NCBI GenBank assembly: GCA_964389685.1
Contig: CAYMFM010000002.1
Span: 1 to 64,000, forward strand
DNA from: G020353115 sp964389685
Lineage (GTDB): Bacteria; Bacteroidota; Bacteroidia; Bacteroidales; VadinHA17
Length of the DNA stretch: 64,000 bases
Direction: 5' to 3'
The position numbers and the translations under genes are program-made. This document shows positions 52,337 to 61,484 of this stretch, in pieces. The notes below the pieces were generated by a model that saw only the letters and a list, made by a program, of their open reading frames with translations, had not been told where the DNA came from and did not search any database. Every line of letters begins with the position of its first letter. Positions within the stretch are counted from its first letter, which is position 1.

Positions 52337-54040
52337 CTATTCTGCTTCAGCAACAATACGGGGAGCAGTGATCCGCAATATTGAGTAATATTGATCCTGA
52401 TCCATTAGTACCTCTGAGGCACGAAGTAGTTGTTCGTCGTGTGAGAGAGAAGCGTGAATTTTGCCGCCCTGGTAATAATAACGACCGGCGATCTCTTCTT
52501 TCAGCAGTTCCAGGATCTCACCCCGGAATGTTTCAAGGTCTTTGTATTTATCGTGGGTCAGTTTTTCCTTTAACAGGCGAAACTCCTCTTTTGACCGATC
52601 AAAGTATTTTTCTTTTTTTGCCATTTCTTCAAGTTTCTTCAGGGCATTTTCGGTTTGGGTGTTGTAATCAAATTTCCTGCTGTCGATAAACTGAATAAAA
52701 TCTTCATAATCCTCATCAGAAATCGAAAAACCGTCGGGAGGTGTAATGGAATCGTGTAGAATGGCATATTGCGTCGCAAAATCGAAGATGAGAAAACGGG
52801 AATATAGTTCGACAGTTATTTGACTTACTGTTTCCGGATTGATTTGAACATCGGGCACAATACCTCCGCCATCGTATACCGGTCTACCATGTTTTGTTGT
52901 GTATTCCGCAACCAAAGAGTCGGGTATAGTTCCCACACTGCCATCTTCATTCCGGTTTGAATAGTCGAGTGCCTGGATGCACCTTCCACTGGGGATGTAA
53001 TATTTTGCTGTGGTCACTTTCAGCTGGCTGTTGTAACTTAATGGCCTCGTGGTTTGAACCAGTCCTTTACCGAAGGTTCTCTCGCCGACAATAATTCCAC
53101 GGTCAAGGTCCTGTATTGCTCCGGCCACGATTTCGGATGAAGAAGCCGAGCTCCGATTCACTAAAACGGCGATGGGGATGACGGTATCAATGGCTGCTTC
53201 GATGGTGACATAACGGTGATCAAATTCCTTTACTTTGCCCCGGGTGCTGACGATTTCCTTTCCTTCGGGGATAAACAGATTGGCGACGGTAACAGCTTCC
53301 AGTAGTAACCCTCCCGGATTGCCCCTCAAATCGAGAACCAAACCGTTCAGATCCTGTTTGCTTTTAAGGGAGACCAATGCATTTTGTACCTCTGTGCCGG
53401 CACCCATGGTAAAGTTGCTTAACCGGATATACCCAATATTCTGATCCAGCATGCCATAATAGGGAACGCTTTTTATCTGGATTTTTTTACGAACCAGTGT
53501 TTTCACGATGGGCTGATCCATGCCGGGGCGTTGAACTGTAATCTCCAGTTGAGTTCCCGGCAGGCCTTTTAACAGATCACTGATTTTGGAAAGATCAAGC
53601 CCACGGGTTGATTTCCCATCAACCGCTACGATCAGATCGCCCGTTTTCAAATTGGCTCGATCGGCAGGAAAATTTTGATACACTTCAGAAATGACTGCAT
53701 ACTCACCACTGCTTCTGATCAGAGAACCAATCCCGCCATATTCTCCGGTTGTTAGCAATTGCAGGTCTTCCAGTTCCGATTCCGGGATGTACACGGTATA
53801 GGGATCCAATGTTTTCAGCATCTCATCTATGCTGGTTGTTATTAATTTTTCCGGATCCGTTTCATCGACATAATATAGATTAAGCTCCCGGAAAAGAGAG
53901 GTATATATTTCTATATTTTTAACCAGCTTAAAATCGTTACTCTCTGAAAAGGCAAGAATGAACAGCGAAACAAAGATCAACACCCCCCCCGTCAACGTTA
54001 CCTTCCGTCTCTTTAAGAATTCAATAGTTTTCATATGCAT
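52337..54040 (-). CDS. S41 family C-terminal processing peptidase
   Basis: A 567-residue tail-specific (CtpA/Prc) protease of the periplasm. An N-terminal membrane segment (about 14-30) anchors it; a PDZ domain covers about 80-165 (GGIGSLIRSSGEYAVISEVYQNFPADRANLKTGDLIVAVDG); the protease core has LRGNPGGLLLEAV, the catalytic Ser in NRSSASSSEIV and the catalytic Lys in TFGKGLVQT. The C-terminal 150 residues are helical and common in Bacteroidota members. ATGs at 54040 or 54034 both serve. Its promoter lies just upstream. Confidence 0.93.
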   Translation of the reverse strand: MHMKTIEFLKRRKVTLTGGVLIFVSLFILAFSESNDFKLVKNIEIYTSLFRELNLYYVDETDPEKLITTSIDEMLKTLDPYTVYIPESELEDLQLLTTGEYGGIGSLIRSSGEYAVISEVYQNFPADRANLKTGDLIVAVDGKSTRGLDLSKISDLLKGLPGTQLEITVQRPGMDQPIVKTLVRKKIQIKSVPYYGMLDQNIGYIRLSNFTMGAGTEVQNALVSLKSKQDLNGLVLDLRGNPGGLLLEAVTVANLFIPEGKEIVSTRGKVKEFDHRYVTIEAAIDTVIPIAVLVNRSSASSSEIVAGAIQDLDRGIIVGERTFGKGLVQTTRPLSYNSQLKVTTAKYYIPSGRCIQALDYSNRNEDGSVGTIPDSLVAEYTTKHGRPVYDGGGIVPDVQINPETVSQITVELYSRFLIFDFATQYAILHDSITPPDGFSISDEDYEDFIQFIDSRKFDYNTQTENALKKLEEMAKKEKYFDRSKEEFRLLKEKLTHDKYKDLETFRGEILELLKEEIAGRYYYQGGKIHASLSHDEQLLRASEVLMDQDQYYSILRITAPRIVAEAE

Positions 54041-54078
54041 GCATTTTTCTGCAATAATCCGGCAATCATTTGGAAATG

Positions 54079-54086
54079 CAAAGATA
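54079..54086 (-). promoter_or_regulatory. -7 promoter element of the S41 peptidase gene
   Basis: On the minus strand TATCTTTG matches TAnnTTTG and ends 38 bases before the ATG. There is no clear TTTG at -33. Confidence 0.4.
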
Positions 54087-54140
54087 AAAAATCCGTCGTG
54101 ATAACGTCTAATTATTGTGTCCTAAAAAAGGATGAAACGC

Positions 54141-54362
54141 TCAGGGCACGGGATCGTTTCCATGGCCACCCCATGGGTGACACCGCATGATCCGTTTCAG
54201 GCAGAGCCACCCTCCCTTGATGGGACCATGTTTCCCTATTGCCTCGATGCAGTAATTGGAACAGGTTGGAGTAAACCGGCAGGTAGCCGGGAATAACGGC
54301 GATATCAGGTACTGGTATACTTTTACCAGACCAATCATCATTATGCTAAGCGGATTTCTCAT
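54141..54362 (-). CDS. yidD: membrane protein insertion efficiency factor YidD
   Basis: A 73-residue membrane-associated protein, from the ATG at 54362 (MRNPLSIMMIG); ATGs at 54389 and within MMIG are alternatives. CRFTPTCSNYCIEAIGKHGPIKGGW and RIMRCHPWGGHGNDPVP are the full YidD signature, with the three conserved cysteines. It assists YidC in inserting membrane proteins. It overlaps the end of rnpA by about 17 bases, the usual gene pairing. yidC is not in the window. Confidence 0.93.
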   Translation of the reverse strand: MRNPLSIMMIGLVKVYQYLISPLFPATCRFTPTCSNYCIEAIGKHGPIKGGWLCLKRIMRCHPWGGHGNDPVP

Positions 54363-54735
54363 GGTGAGCGATAAGCTGCTGCAGGGCAATGATTAATTTT
54401 TCCTCAATCATAGAATATGAAAGCACTTCATCTGAGATGTATACAAGCAGAATGGAGAGCTTTTTTCCTTTGGCAGAAAGGGGTTCAAACAACTCCTTGT
54501 GCTTGCGGTAGGCTTCTCTGATCCTTCGCTTGATCAGGTTACGAACGACCGCCTTTTTAAACCGTTTTTTGGATACGGAGAAAGCAACCTGAACCGGAGG
54601 CTGTCTCTTTTCTGATTCAGACATCCAATAGATCCGGAAGGGATAGGTTGTATGTGTTCTTCCGGCTTCCATCAGTTGGCCGATCCTTCGCTGACTGGTT
54701 AAACGCTCTGCTTTTTTGAAGGTGAATTTTTTCAT
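54346..54735 (-). CDS. rnpA: ribonuclease P protein component
   Basis: The protein subunit of RNase P, which binds the catalytic RNA and helps mature tRNA 5' ends. The RNR-type motif KKAVVRNLIKRRIREAYR is clear, together with AFSVSKKRF and TFKKAERLTSQ at the start. At 129 residues it has normal length. In most bacteria it is next to rpmH near the origin; here hemD and a DUF4271 gene are on the other side, an arrangement seen in Bacteroidota. Confidence 0.93.
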   Translation of the reverse strand: MKKFTFKKAERLTSQRRIGQLMEAGRTHTTYPFRIYWMSESEKRQPPVQVAFSVSKKRFKKAVVRNLIKRRIREAYRKHKELFEPLSAKGKKLSILLVYISDEVLSYSMIEEKLIIALQQLIAHHEKSA

Positions 54736-54780
54736 CGATCAGAACATTTCAACCGGTACGATCCAAAAAAGTGAAGTGGA

Positions 54781-55533
54781 TTATTTACAATTTTTATTAT
54801 GCTCTTTGATGTACTGTTCCAGCGCCATGGTCATGCTGGGAGCCTCAGGATTGGGGGCTTCAATATCAAGGCGTAATCCCGCATCAAGAACAGCCCTTGT
54901 TGTGGTTGGCCCAAAAGCTGCAATTTTTGTGTTATTCTGATTAAAATCAGGAAAATTCTGTAGCAGGGATTTTATCCCGGAGGGACTGAAAAAGACCAGA
55001 ACATCATAATTGACATTCGAAAGATCGGAGAGATCACTGCAAACCGTTTTATACAGGATTGCAATGGAAAAGAAGATCTTATGCTTGTTCAACAACTCTG
55101 GAATTTCTGGCTTGTGTTGATCAGACAGCGGAATAAAGAACTTCTCATCCTTATGTTTCAGAATAAGATCCAATAACCCGATAAAATTATTGTGTCCGTA
55201 AAAGATTTTTCTCTTTCGGTAGACAATGTATTTTTGGAGGTAGAACGCTATCGATTCTGAAACACAAAAGTATTTCATCGAATCCGGAATGGTTAAACGC
55301 ATCTCTTCACTGATCCGAAAGAAGTGGTCTATTGCCGTTTTACTGGTAAAAATAACAGCGGTATGACCTAAAATATCAGTCCGCGTTTGCCTAAAATCCT
55401 TTACCGAAACCCCCTCTACATGAATAAATGGCCTGAAATCAATTTTCAGGTTGTTCTGCCTGGCTAATTCGAAATAGGGGGATTTTTCATTCTCTGGTTC
55501 GGGTTGAGAGACAAGTATTTTTTTGATTTTCAA
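54781..55533 (-). CDS. hemD: uroporphyrinogen-III synthase
   Basis: A 250-residue HemD-fold protein that would close hydroxymethylbilane to uroporphyrinogen III in heme synthesis. The family has little conservation, but the N-terminal ILVSQPEPENEKSPYFEL, the TAVIFTSKTAIDHFF segment, VFFSPSGIKSLL and AAFGPTTTRAVLDAGL fit HemD of Bacteroidota, where it is regularly found between DUF4271 and rnpA genes. It uses a TTG start. It lies 47 bases downstream of the DUF4271 gene. Confidence 0.85.
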   Translation of the reverse strand: MKIKKILVSQPEPENEKSPYFELARQNNLKIDFRPFIHVEGVSVKDFRQTRTDILGHTAVIFTSKTAIDHFFRISEEMRLTIPDSMKYFCVSESIAFYLQKYIVYRKRKIFYGHNNFIGLLDLILKHKDEKFFIPLSDQHKPEIPELLNKHKIFFSIAILYKTVCSDLSDLSNVNYDVLVFFSPSGIKSLLQNFPDFNQNNTKIAAFGPTTTRAVLDAGLRLDIEAPNPEAPSMTMALEQYIKEHNKNCK

Positions 55534-55580
55534 AACGCAAAATTTTAATTTTACTATCTCTATATCAAAAACTTACAATG

Positions 55581-56747
55581 CTACACCAATAATCCAGATA
55601 GCTTAAGAAATAGAAGTATTGGCAAAAATTCCAGGGCACAAAGGTATAAAATCCAATATAATATTGAAACTCCTTCCCGGATAAAAATTTGAAATCCCCG
55701 ATACAATCGGAGCATGTAGGCTAACAAAATCAGGACCATTCCGCTATACAGAAACAGGGGCAATACGGTATCCGATATATACACCATACCAAGCACAACC
55801 GGGAACAGGGCAAGGCCGAGGTTCCGGTTGAAAAGGAACACCGTATGGGTATATTCGGCAAATGTTTTTTGGGTTAGTGAAATAGCTCCGAGAAGGTATA
55901 AGACGATCGATTTTACAGCATAGAGCGCAATGATAAGAGCGGTCAGAATAACATATGCCCTGAAACCGCCCAACCGGCCAATTTCGATCTTCAGATAGGT
56001 TAAGGTAAGATAAAGGTAGAGTCCGGTATTCAGGTAAAAGATGACGTTCAGACCCAATGCCACACGGGATGAAACACTGCTCCGGTCACGGAAAAGATTA
56101 TAGGAAACCTGTTGGTTGATTAATGCCACGACAGTGGGGGAGAGAAATTTGTTATAAAACAGCCGTATCCAGGCTAGAATGATAAATGAGAGAAGGAAAA
56201 CCCCGAGAAACCAATCATGGGACACATCCATTTTTTCTTTTTCACCCAACCCCTTTTCAGCCTCCTTCTGTAACCATACCGTTTCTTTCTCTGTTTTGGC
56301 TGTATCACCCGTTTCCCCACGATCTTCGATGAAGACCGGTTCTCCTTCTTCCTTTTCCAGATAGGAATAACGGGGCAGGTTCAATGAAAACTCCGGAAGG
56401 GGTAAAAAAGAGAGGGAATCCACCGATAAAATGACATGGCCTGAATCAAGCAAAACCACCGGTTCTGGCTCAACCTCTTGAATGCTACGAAAAGAAGGTA
56501 TTTGCGGCTGTCGGGCAAGTGAATCGATGGTGTCTTGATGGCGATTGCTTCGTTCAAAAAGTGACTGAATATCCTCCGGTGAGAATTGCCGGATTGACAG
56601 TGAATCGCTCGCTTTCTGGATGGAATCCTGGCCCGCTTCCATGGAGGTGCTATCCTGAGATACACCGGATTGAATGGTATCCTGCAGGCTTATTATCCTT
56701 TTTGAAGCTGGATTGGTTTGATGATTTTTCTGCTCGTTCACCAACAT
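55581..56747 (-). CDS. DUF4271 membrane protein
   Basis: A 388-residue protein with a long acidic, Ser/Gln-rich N-terminal region (about 1-170, low complexity) followed by six to seven membrane helices (from FLGVFLLSFIILAWIRLFYN to FLPILLFLKLSGLLV). The membrane part matches DUF4271, found in Bacteroidota next to hemD, as here. Function unknown; the conserved linkage to hemD suggests a link to tetrapyrroles, but this is only association. Confidence 0.85.
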   Translation of the reverse strand: MLVNEQKNHQTNPASKRIISLQDTIQSGVSQDSTSMEAGQDSIQKASDSLSIRQFSPEDIQSLFERSNRHQDTIDSLARQPQIPSFRSIQEVEPEPVVLLDSGHVILSVDSLSFLPLPEFSLNLPRYSYLEKEEGEPVFIEDRGETGDTAKTEKETVWLQKEAEKGLGEKEKMDVSHDWFLGVFLLSFIILAWIRLFYNKFLSPTVVALINQQVSYNLFRDRSSVSSRVALGLNVIFYLNTGLYLYLTLTYLKIEIGRLGGFRAYVILTALIIALYAVKSIVLYLLGAISLTQKTFAEYTHTVFLFNRNLGLALFPVVLGMVYISDTVLPLFLYSGMVLILLAYMLRLYRGFQIFIREGVSILYWILYLCALEFLPILLFLKLSGLLV

Positions 56748-56770
56748 CGATTTCTCAGATAAATAATGGG

Positions 56771-56778
56771 CAAAGATA
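56771..56778 (-). promoter_or_regulatory. -7 promoter element before the DUF4271 gene
   Basis: On the minus strand TATCTTTG matches TAnnTTTG, 23 bases before the ATG. A TTTG at -33 is not evident. It could drive the DUF4271-hemD-rnpA-yidD set. Confidence 0.4.
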
Positions 56779-56827
56779 TATCAATTCGCTGAGAATATTC
56801 TTTCATGCTCTGGTATGCAATTGCGGA

Positions 56828-57715
56828 TTAAAAAAATGTGATCTCTATTTTCTTGCCCGTCCTGAGTGATTCGATGTCAGACAATAAATGATTGGCTAAT
56901 CGGCTTGCCCCGAAACGAAAAAGGGATGGTGTTATCCATTCAGTACCCAGACTGTTTGCAACGATAGCCAGAAAAGGAAGAGCCTCTGAAGAGGAGGATA
57001 TCCCACCGGCGGGTTTAATGCCAACCCTTTTTCCTGTAGCGGAATAGTAATCACTTATCGCTGTACACATCACACCAACTGCCTCAATCGTTGCAGCAGG
57101 TTGAAATTTCCCGGTGGATGTTTTGATAAAATCAGCACCCGATTCCATGGCAAGCATACTGGCCCTATAGATGTTGTCATGGGAAGATAGTGCTCCTGTT
57201 TCAAGGATGACTTTCAGCGGGTATTTTTGAACGACCCGCCTTATCTCTTTTAATTCTTTTTCTACAGCCGGGACATTTGATTCCAGGAATTTTCCTACAG
57301 AGATAACGACATCGATCTCTTCAGCTCCATTTTCAATCGCCAGTTCAATCTCGGCTAATTTTATCTTCAAAAAGGTTTGTGAGGAGGGAAATCCTCCGGC
57401 AACGGAAGCAATTTTTACATTTGGCACTGCAAGTACATCCCGGACACAGGATACGAGTACGGGATAGACACAGATAGCGGCAACATTCGGTAATTCCGGG
57501 AAACGACGGGGAAATTGATTTACATTTTCACAGAGTGAACGGATTTTTTTTTCCGTATCGGTTGTATTTAACGTGGTCAGATCCAGCAAACTGAAAATGG
57601 TCTTTAATCCGTCTGGGTGATTAAATGATCCGGCGGATGAAATGGCAGAATCCACAAGCTGTTTAACAAATCGATCCGAAATTTTTTTCCTGTAGTTTTT
57701 ATGTTTTGTATCCAT
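56828..57715 (-). CDS. deoC: deoxyribose-phosphate aldolase
   Basis: A 295-residue class I aldolase that splits 2-deoxyribose 5-phosphate into glyceraldehyde 3-phosphate and acetaldehyde for nucleoside catabolism. The Schiff-base Lys is in DFIKTSTGKF and the proton-relay Lys in VGIKPAGGI. Also typical are ASVAGGFPSSQ and EIDVVISVGKFLE. The protein is longer than E. coli DeoC because of about 45 N-terminal residues. Other nucleoside catabolism genes are absent here; a 14-base palindrome upstream may be its operator. Confidence 0.94.
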   Translation of the reverse strand: MDTKHKNYRKKISDRFVKQLVDSAISSAGSFNHPDGLKTIFSLLDLTTLNTTDTEKKIRSLCENVNQFPRRFPELPNVAAICVYPVLVSCVRDVLAVPNVKIASVAGGFPSSQTFLKIKLAEIELAIENGAEEIDVVISVGKFLESNVPAVEKELKEIRRVVQKYPLKVILETGALSSHDNIYRASMLAMESGADFIKTSTGKFQPAATIEAVGVMCTAISDYYSATGKRVGIKPAGGISSSSEALPFLAIVANSLGTEWITPSLFRFGASRLANHLLSDIESLRTGKKIEITFF

Positions 57716-57771
57716 TGTATTACCCTGTGCTGATTAGTGCATCTTTTTTGCAGCCCCTGCCGGTCAACGTA

Positions 57772-57785
57772 TTTATAGCTATAAA
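57772..57785. promoter_or_regulatory. 14-base perfect palindrome between the MFS gene and deoC
   Basis: TTTATAGCTATAAA lies 8 bases after the end of the MFS gene and 57 bases upstream of deoC. It may be an operator for deoC or a transcription stop for the MFS gene. No T-run is associated, and the AT content makes chance occurrence possible. Confidence 0.3.
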
Positions 57786-57793
57786 CAAACGGA

Positions 57794-59203
57794 TTATCTC
57801 TTTACGGAATTTTTGCCGGGAGCCGTTTTCCCTCTTGCTATGGAGGCAAAGATACCACCAAAACAGAGAATTGAAAAAATAAGGAATGCCATTTTTACAC
57901 TCGATAAGAATTCCGCATAATTGGATGGATTGATGTCAGTCCGGCCAATGAACAGGGAGAAAAGCATCATGGCAATGCCCATACTGAACATCTGACCGAC
58001 CGCCCGCATGGTTGCCTGTGTGCCGGATGCAACACCGAGGAATTTTTTTTCTACGGAATTCATGATTGCATTCACATTGGGTGAAGAAAACAGTGCAAAA
58101 CCTGTTCCCAGGATTAGCAGATTGATAATGATTACCAGCATAGAGGTAGCAGGGGTGAGGAAGACAAGCAGGAAGAGTCCCACCATGGATAATCCCATGC
58201 CGATAGAAGCAACGATCCTGGATTCAATTCTATCAGAGAACTTCCCCGAAATCGGAGATAGTATTGCCATTATAATGGGCTGGGAAACAAGCACCAATCC
58301 TGCTTCCTGGGGAGAGAGATCTTTGATATATTGCAGGTAGAGGCTTAACAGAAAACCGGTTGCAAAGGTTGCGGCATAGTTTATTAATGCCGCCAGATTT
58401 GAGAATGCAAAAATCCGGTTATACCGGAACAAATTTATTTCCAGAACTGGATATGCAGACCTCTTTTCAACCCGGAAGAACCAGCCGAATAGTATCAGAC
58501 CAGCAATGATAAACAGCCAGCCAAACCATTCCGGGAGAAGCGTAAATCCATACATCAGCAGAAATAGCGCCGCTCCATACAATATACTGCCCTGCCAGTC
58601 GAATCGCTCTTTGTCTGCATCGGCCCAATCCTGTTTCAGCATTAATAGAATCAGGATAATAGCGGATAGTCCGATCGGTACAAGTACCAGAAAGATGCTT
58701 TGCCAGCCCAGTTGTTGGGTCAGTAATCCCCCAACAAACGGTCCGATCGATAAACCGATATAGACGGCTGAAACGTTGATGCCTAAAGGCCTGCCACGTT
58801 CTCCCGGAGGATAGACAGAAGTGATAATCGCTGTGCTGGTACTGAAGATCATGGAGCTTCCAAGACCCTGTACTACCCTGAAGGCAATCAGTTGATGAAT
58901 GCTGGCGGAGAGGGCACACAGGATGGAAGTGATGATAAACAGGGCAAGACCAATGGTATAGATCTTTTTTCTGCCAACGATATCGGCCAGCTTGCCAAGG
59001 GGAACAAGAAAGATTGCTGCAGACAGGATATACGAAGTAGCAACCCAGGAGATTTGAACCGCGTTGGCATTAAACTCTTTCCCAATCGTAGGTAATGCCA
59101 CGTTAATTGCAGAACCCATAAACGGAGTCATGAACGATGCGATAACGGCAATGGATAACGCTGTTCGTTTAACGGATGTGTCGGGAAAATCCTGGTGAAT
59201 CAT
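57794..59203 (-). CDS. MFS drug exporter, DHA2 family (14 helices)
   Basis: A 469-residue multidrug-type antiporter with 14 predicted helices. Motif A GKLADIVGRKKIYT is in the second loop and the DHA2-type motif C region GLSIGPFVGGLL in the fifth helix. The start MIHQDFPDTSVKRTALSIAVIASFMTPFMGS is usual for the EmrB/QacA branch. It would expel drugs or organic anions using the proton gradient. No regulator or periplasmic adaptor is adjacent. It lies between dtd and deoC in the same orientation but does not clearly form an operon with them. Confidence 0.9.
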   Translation of the reverse strand: MIHQDFPDTSVKRTALSIAVIASFMTPFMGSAINVALPTIGKEFNANAVQISWVATSYILSAAIFLVPLGKLADIVGRKKIYTIGLALFIITSILCALSASIHQLIAFRVVQGLGSSMIFSTSTAIITSVYPPGERGRPLGINVSAVYIGLSIGPFVGGLLTQQLGWQSIFLVLVPIGLSAIILILLMLKQDWADADKERFDWQGSILYGAALFLLMYGFTLLPEWFGWLFIIAGLILFGWFFRVEKRSAYPVLEINLFRYNRIFAFSNLAALINYAATFATGFLLSLYLQYIKDLSPQEAGLVLVSQPIIMAILSPISGKFSDRIESRIVASIGMGLSMVGLFLLVFLTPATSMLVIIINLLILGTGFALFSSPNVNAIMNSVEKKFLGVASGTQATMRAVGQMFSMGIAMMLFSLFIGRTDINPSNYAEFLSSVKMAFLIFSILCFGGIFASIARGKTAPGKNSVKR

Positions 59204-59242
59204 GTTGCTGTTTTACATGGATGGCAAGTCAGGTAAGATGGA

Positions 59243-59695
59243 CTATTCTCGGTTTTTTGTGTCAATCCATATCGTTACCGGACCATCATTAATGAGGTTG
59301 ATGTGCATGTATGCACCAAACTCTCCGGTCTTTACCGTTTTTCCCAACATTGTCCCCAGTTGTTTTACAAACGCTTCGTATAATGGGATGGCTAATTCCG
59401 GTTTAGCAGCCCTGATGTAGGAGGGGCGATTCCCTTTCTTTGTCTTGGCATGAAGTGTAAACTGACTGACTGCCAGTGCTTCTCCATCAACTTCCGTAAT
59501 GGGTACATTCATGATTCCATGCTCATCATCAAAAATTCGCAGTTGGGCAATCTTCCTGCATAACCACGCTGCATCGTCCACGGTGTCTTCAATTTCTATC
59601 CCAAGCAGGATCAACAAACCGTGGCCAATTTCTGAGATAATTTCTTCTTCGATGCTTACCGAAGCATGGGTTACTCGTTGTATAACGGCGCGCAT
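59243..59695 (-). CDS. dtd: D-aminoacyl-tRNA deacylase
   Basis: A 150-residue DTD that removes D-amino acids (and glycine from tRNA-Ala) from mischarged tRNA. MRAVIQRVTHASVSIE, the catalytic loop SQFTLHAKTKKGNRPSY and the cross-subunit motif NDGPVTI (the Gly-Pro motif) are intact. The length is normal. It starts 40 bases upstream of the MFS gene and lies downstream of the amidase gene. Confidence 0.95.
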   Translation of the reverse strand: MRAVIQRVTHASVSIEEEIISEIGHGLLILLGIEIEDTVDDAAWLCRKIAQLRIFDDEHGIMNVPITEVDGEALAVSQFTLHAKTKKGNRPSYIRAAKPELAIPLYEAFVKQLGTMLGKTVKTGEFGAYMHINLINDGPVTIWIDTKNRE

Positions 59696-59731
59696 AAATC
59701 AATCGTTTACTGTTTTTCCGATCATTCAGGT

Positions 59732-61474
59732 TCACTTTGATGGTAATGCACCCAGGGTAAAAAAGCGGGGATGAAGGTTATCAAAATCGGTTTCCTGCTG
59801 ATACATCGCTGCAACAGCAAGAATGGTTGCTTCATCAAAGAGATTGCCTATAAACGAGATGCTGGTTGGGGTTCCCCGCTGGTTAAATCCATTGGGAACT
59901 ACGACAACCGGATGACCGGTGAGATTCGTTATGAGAAGTTGGTTTCCGCCATAGCTGGGTGTGACGATGAGGTCGTATTGTTCCATTAGCTTCTGCATCT
60001 CCTGAATGAGCAGATAGCGAATACGGTTTGCCTGAATGTATTCAACGGCAGGAATAAATCGTGCCTGACGGAACAGATTGGGCCAGGCTCCCCGGTTTTG
60101 ACGAACCAAAAGCGTATCCCTGTTGGACCGGGTAAGCTCATCAAATGCAGCTGCCGCTTCGGCATTCAGAATGATTTGCAGAGAAGAGACAGGCAGCGTG
60201 TCGGGAAAGGAGACCGGAATGAGTTCAACGCCCATCTTTTTCAGGACTGTGAGCGTCTTTTTGTCGTTTTTTTTCGTTGGATAATCTGCATCGAACGCCT
60301 CTTTGAAATAGCCGATTTTCAGGTCTGAAAGATCCAGGGAGGATTTGTAGTTGAATGGCAGATCGACCAGGGTCTGGTCAATTCCGTCCGGACCGATCAT
60401 GGCATGGAATACCAGGGCACAATCGGCAGCATTTCTGCAGATCGGTCCAATCTTATCCATGGTCCAGCTTAATGCCATAGCTCCGGTTCTGCTAACCCGA
60501 CCATAGGTGGGCCTGAGAGCCGATGTTCCACAACGTGTCGAGGGAGAGACGATAGAACCCAATGTTTCCGTTCCTATGGAAAAAGGAACCAGGCCGGCGG
60601 CAGTTGCGGATGCGGAGCCGGCAGAAGAGCCACTGGAACCCTGCTTGAGATCCCATGGATTTCTGGTTGTATCGGCATACCAGACATCTCCCATGGCTAA
60701 AGCACCCATGGATAATTTAGCCAACAGCACAGCACCCGCTTCTTCCAGTTTTTTTACAACAGTTGCCGTTTCATCAATGATTTGATCCTTAAAGGGTGCT
60801 GCACCCCAGGTCGTTTTATATCCCTCTACTGCAAGCAGGTCTTTCACACCATAAGGAATGCCATGCAGAGGACCCCTGTATTTACCCTGAGCGATCTCTT
60901 CATCAGCCCGGGTCGCTTGTGCAAGGGCTACATCTTCTGTCAGGGTGATGACACAATGGAGGGTATCCCCAAATCGCTTCAGACGATCTAAGAAAAAACG
61001 CGTCAATTCAACCGATGTAATTTTCCGGCTTTTTATCAGTTGTGCCAGTTCTGCCACACGATAAAAGGCAAGATCGTTCCTGTTTTCCGGCAAAGAAACA
61101 TTTTCCGGTAAGCCCCATTCAATCGGTTCCTGTTTTTGAGGAAAAGTAGCCCCGATTGGAATGGGATTGAACTGGATCGAAGGAGGAATGCTATTGTCAA
61201 GAGGGACGGAGCGGATATCATTGTATAACTGCGTATAATTCGCAAGGCCACCTGACATCTGAGCTCTCTCCTTCGGGTCAAACTGTAACCCCATGTGATT
61301 TTCTGCTTCGAGGATGACCGTATCGGGAAGCAGTGTGCTGGTTTCTGTTCCATCAGACTTCGCTGTTGAATCACGCTTGCAGGCCTGGATCACGATGAAA
61401 AAAAGCAACAGGATCGGAATGGAGCGGTATATGAAATATTGGTATAAAGGAGTGTGAGAACGAGTCATGATCAT
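59732..61474 (-). CDS. amidase-signature family lipoprotein
   Basis: A 580-residue amidase-signature enzyme with a lipoprotein signal ending VIQAC (Cys about 32), so it acts in the periplasm and is not the GatA subunit of the tRNA amidotransferase. The Ser-cisSer-Lys triad is present: Lys in GIPYGVKDLL, the Ser-rich loop GSSGSSAGSASATAAG, and the catalytic Ser in the following GTETLGSIVSPS. GRVSRTGAMALSWTMDKIGP is typical. Its substrate, an amide or peptide, is unknown. A start two codons downstream is possible. Confidence 0.9.
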   Translation of the reverse strand: MIMTRSHTPLYQYFIYRSIPILLLFFIVIQACKRDSTAKSDGTETSTLLPDTVILEAENHMGLQFDPKERAQMSGGLANYTQLYNDIRSVPLDNSIPPSIQFNPIPIGATFPQKQEPIEWGLPENVSLPENRNDLAFYRVAELAQLIKSRKITSVELTRFFLDRLKRFGDTLHCVITLTEDVALAQATRADEEIAQGKYRGPLHGIPYGVKDLLAVEGYKTTWGAAPFKDQIIDETATVVKKLEEAGAVLLAKLSMGALAMGDVWYADTTRNPWDLKQGSSGSSAGSASATAAGLVPFSIGTETLGSIVSPSTRCGTSALRPTYGRVSRTGAMALSWTMDKIGPICRNAADCALVFHAMIGPDGIDQTLVDLPFNYKSSLDLSDLKIGYFKEAFDADYPTKKNDKKTLTVLKKMGVELIPVSFPDTLPVSSLQIILNAEAAAAFDELTRSNRDTLLVRQNRGAWPNLFRQARFIPAVEYIQANRIRYLLIQEMQKLMEQYDLIVTPSYGGNQLLITNLTGHPVVVVPNGFNQRGTPTSISFIGNLFDEATILAVAAMYQQETDFDNLHPRFFTLGALPSK

Positions 61475-61484
61475 GGGTTAAATG

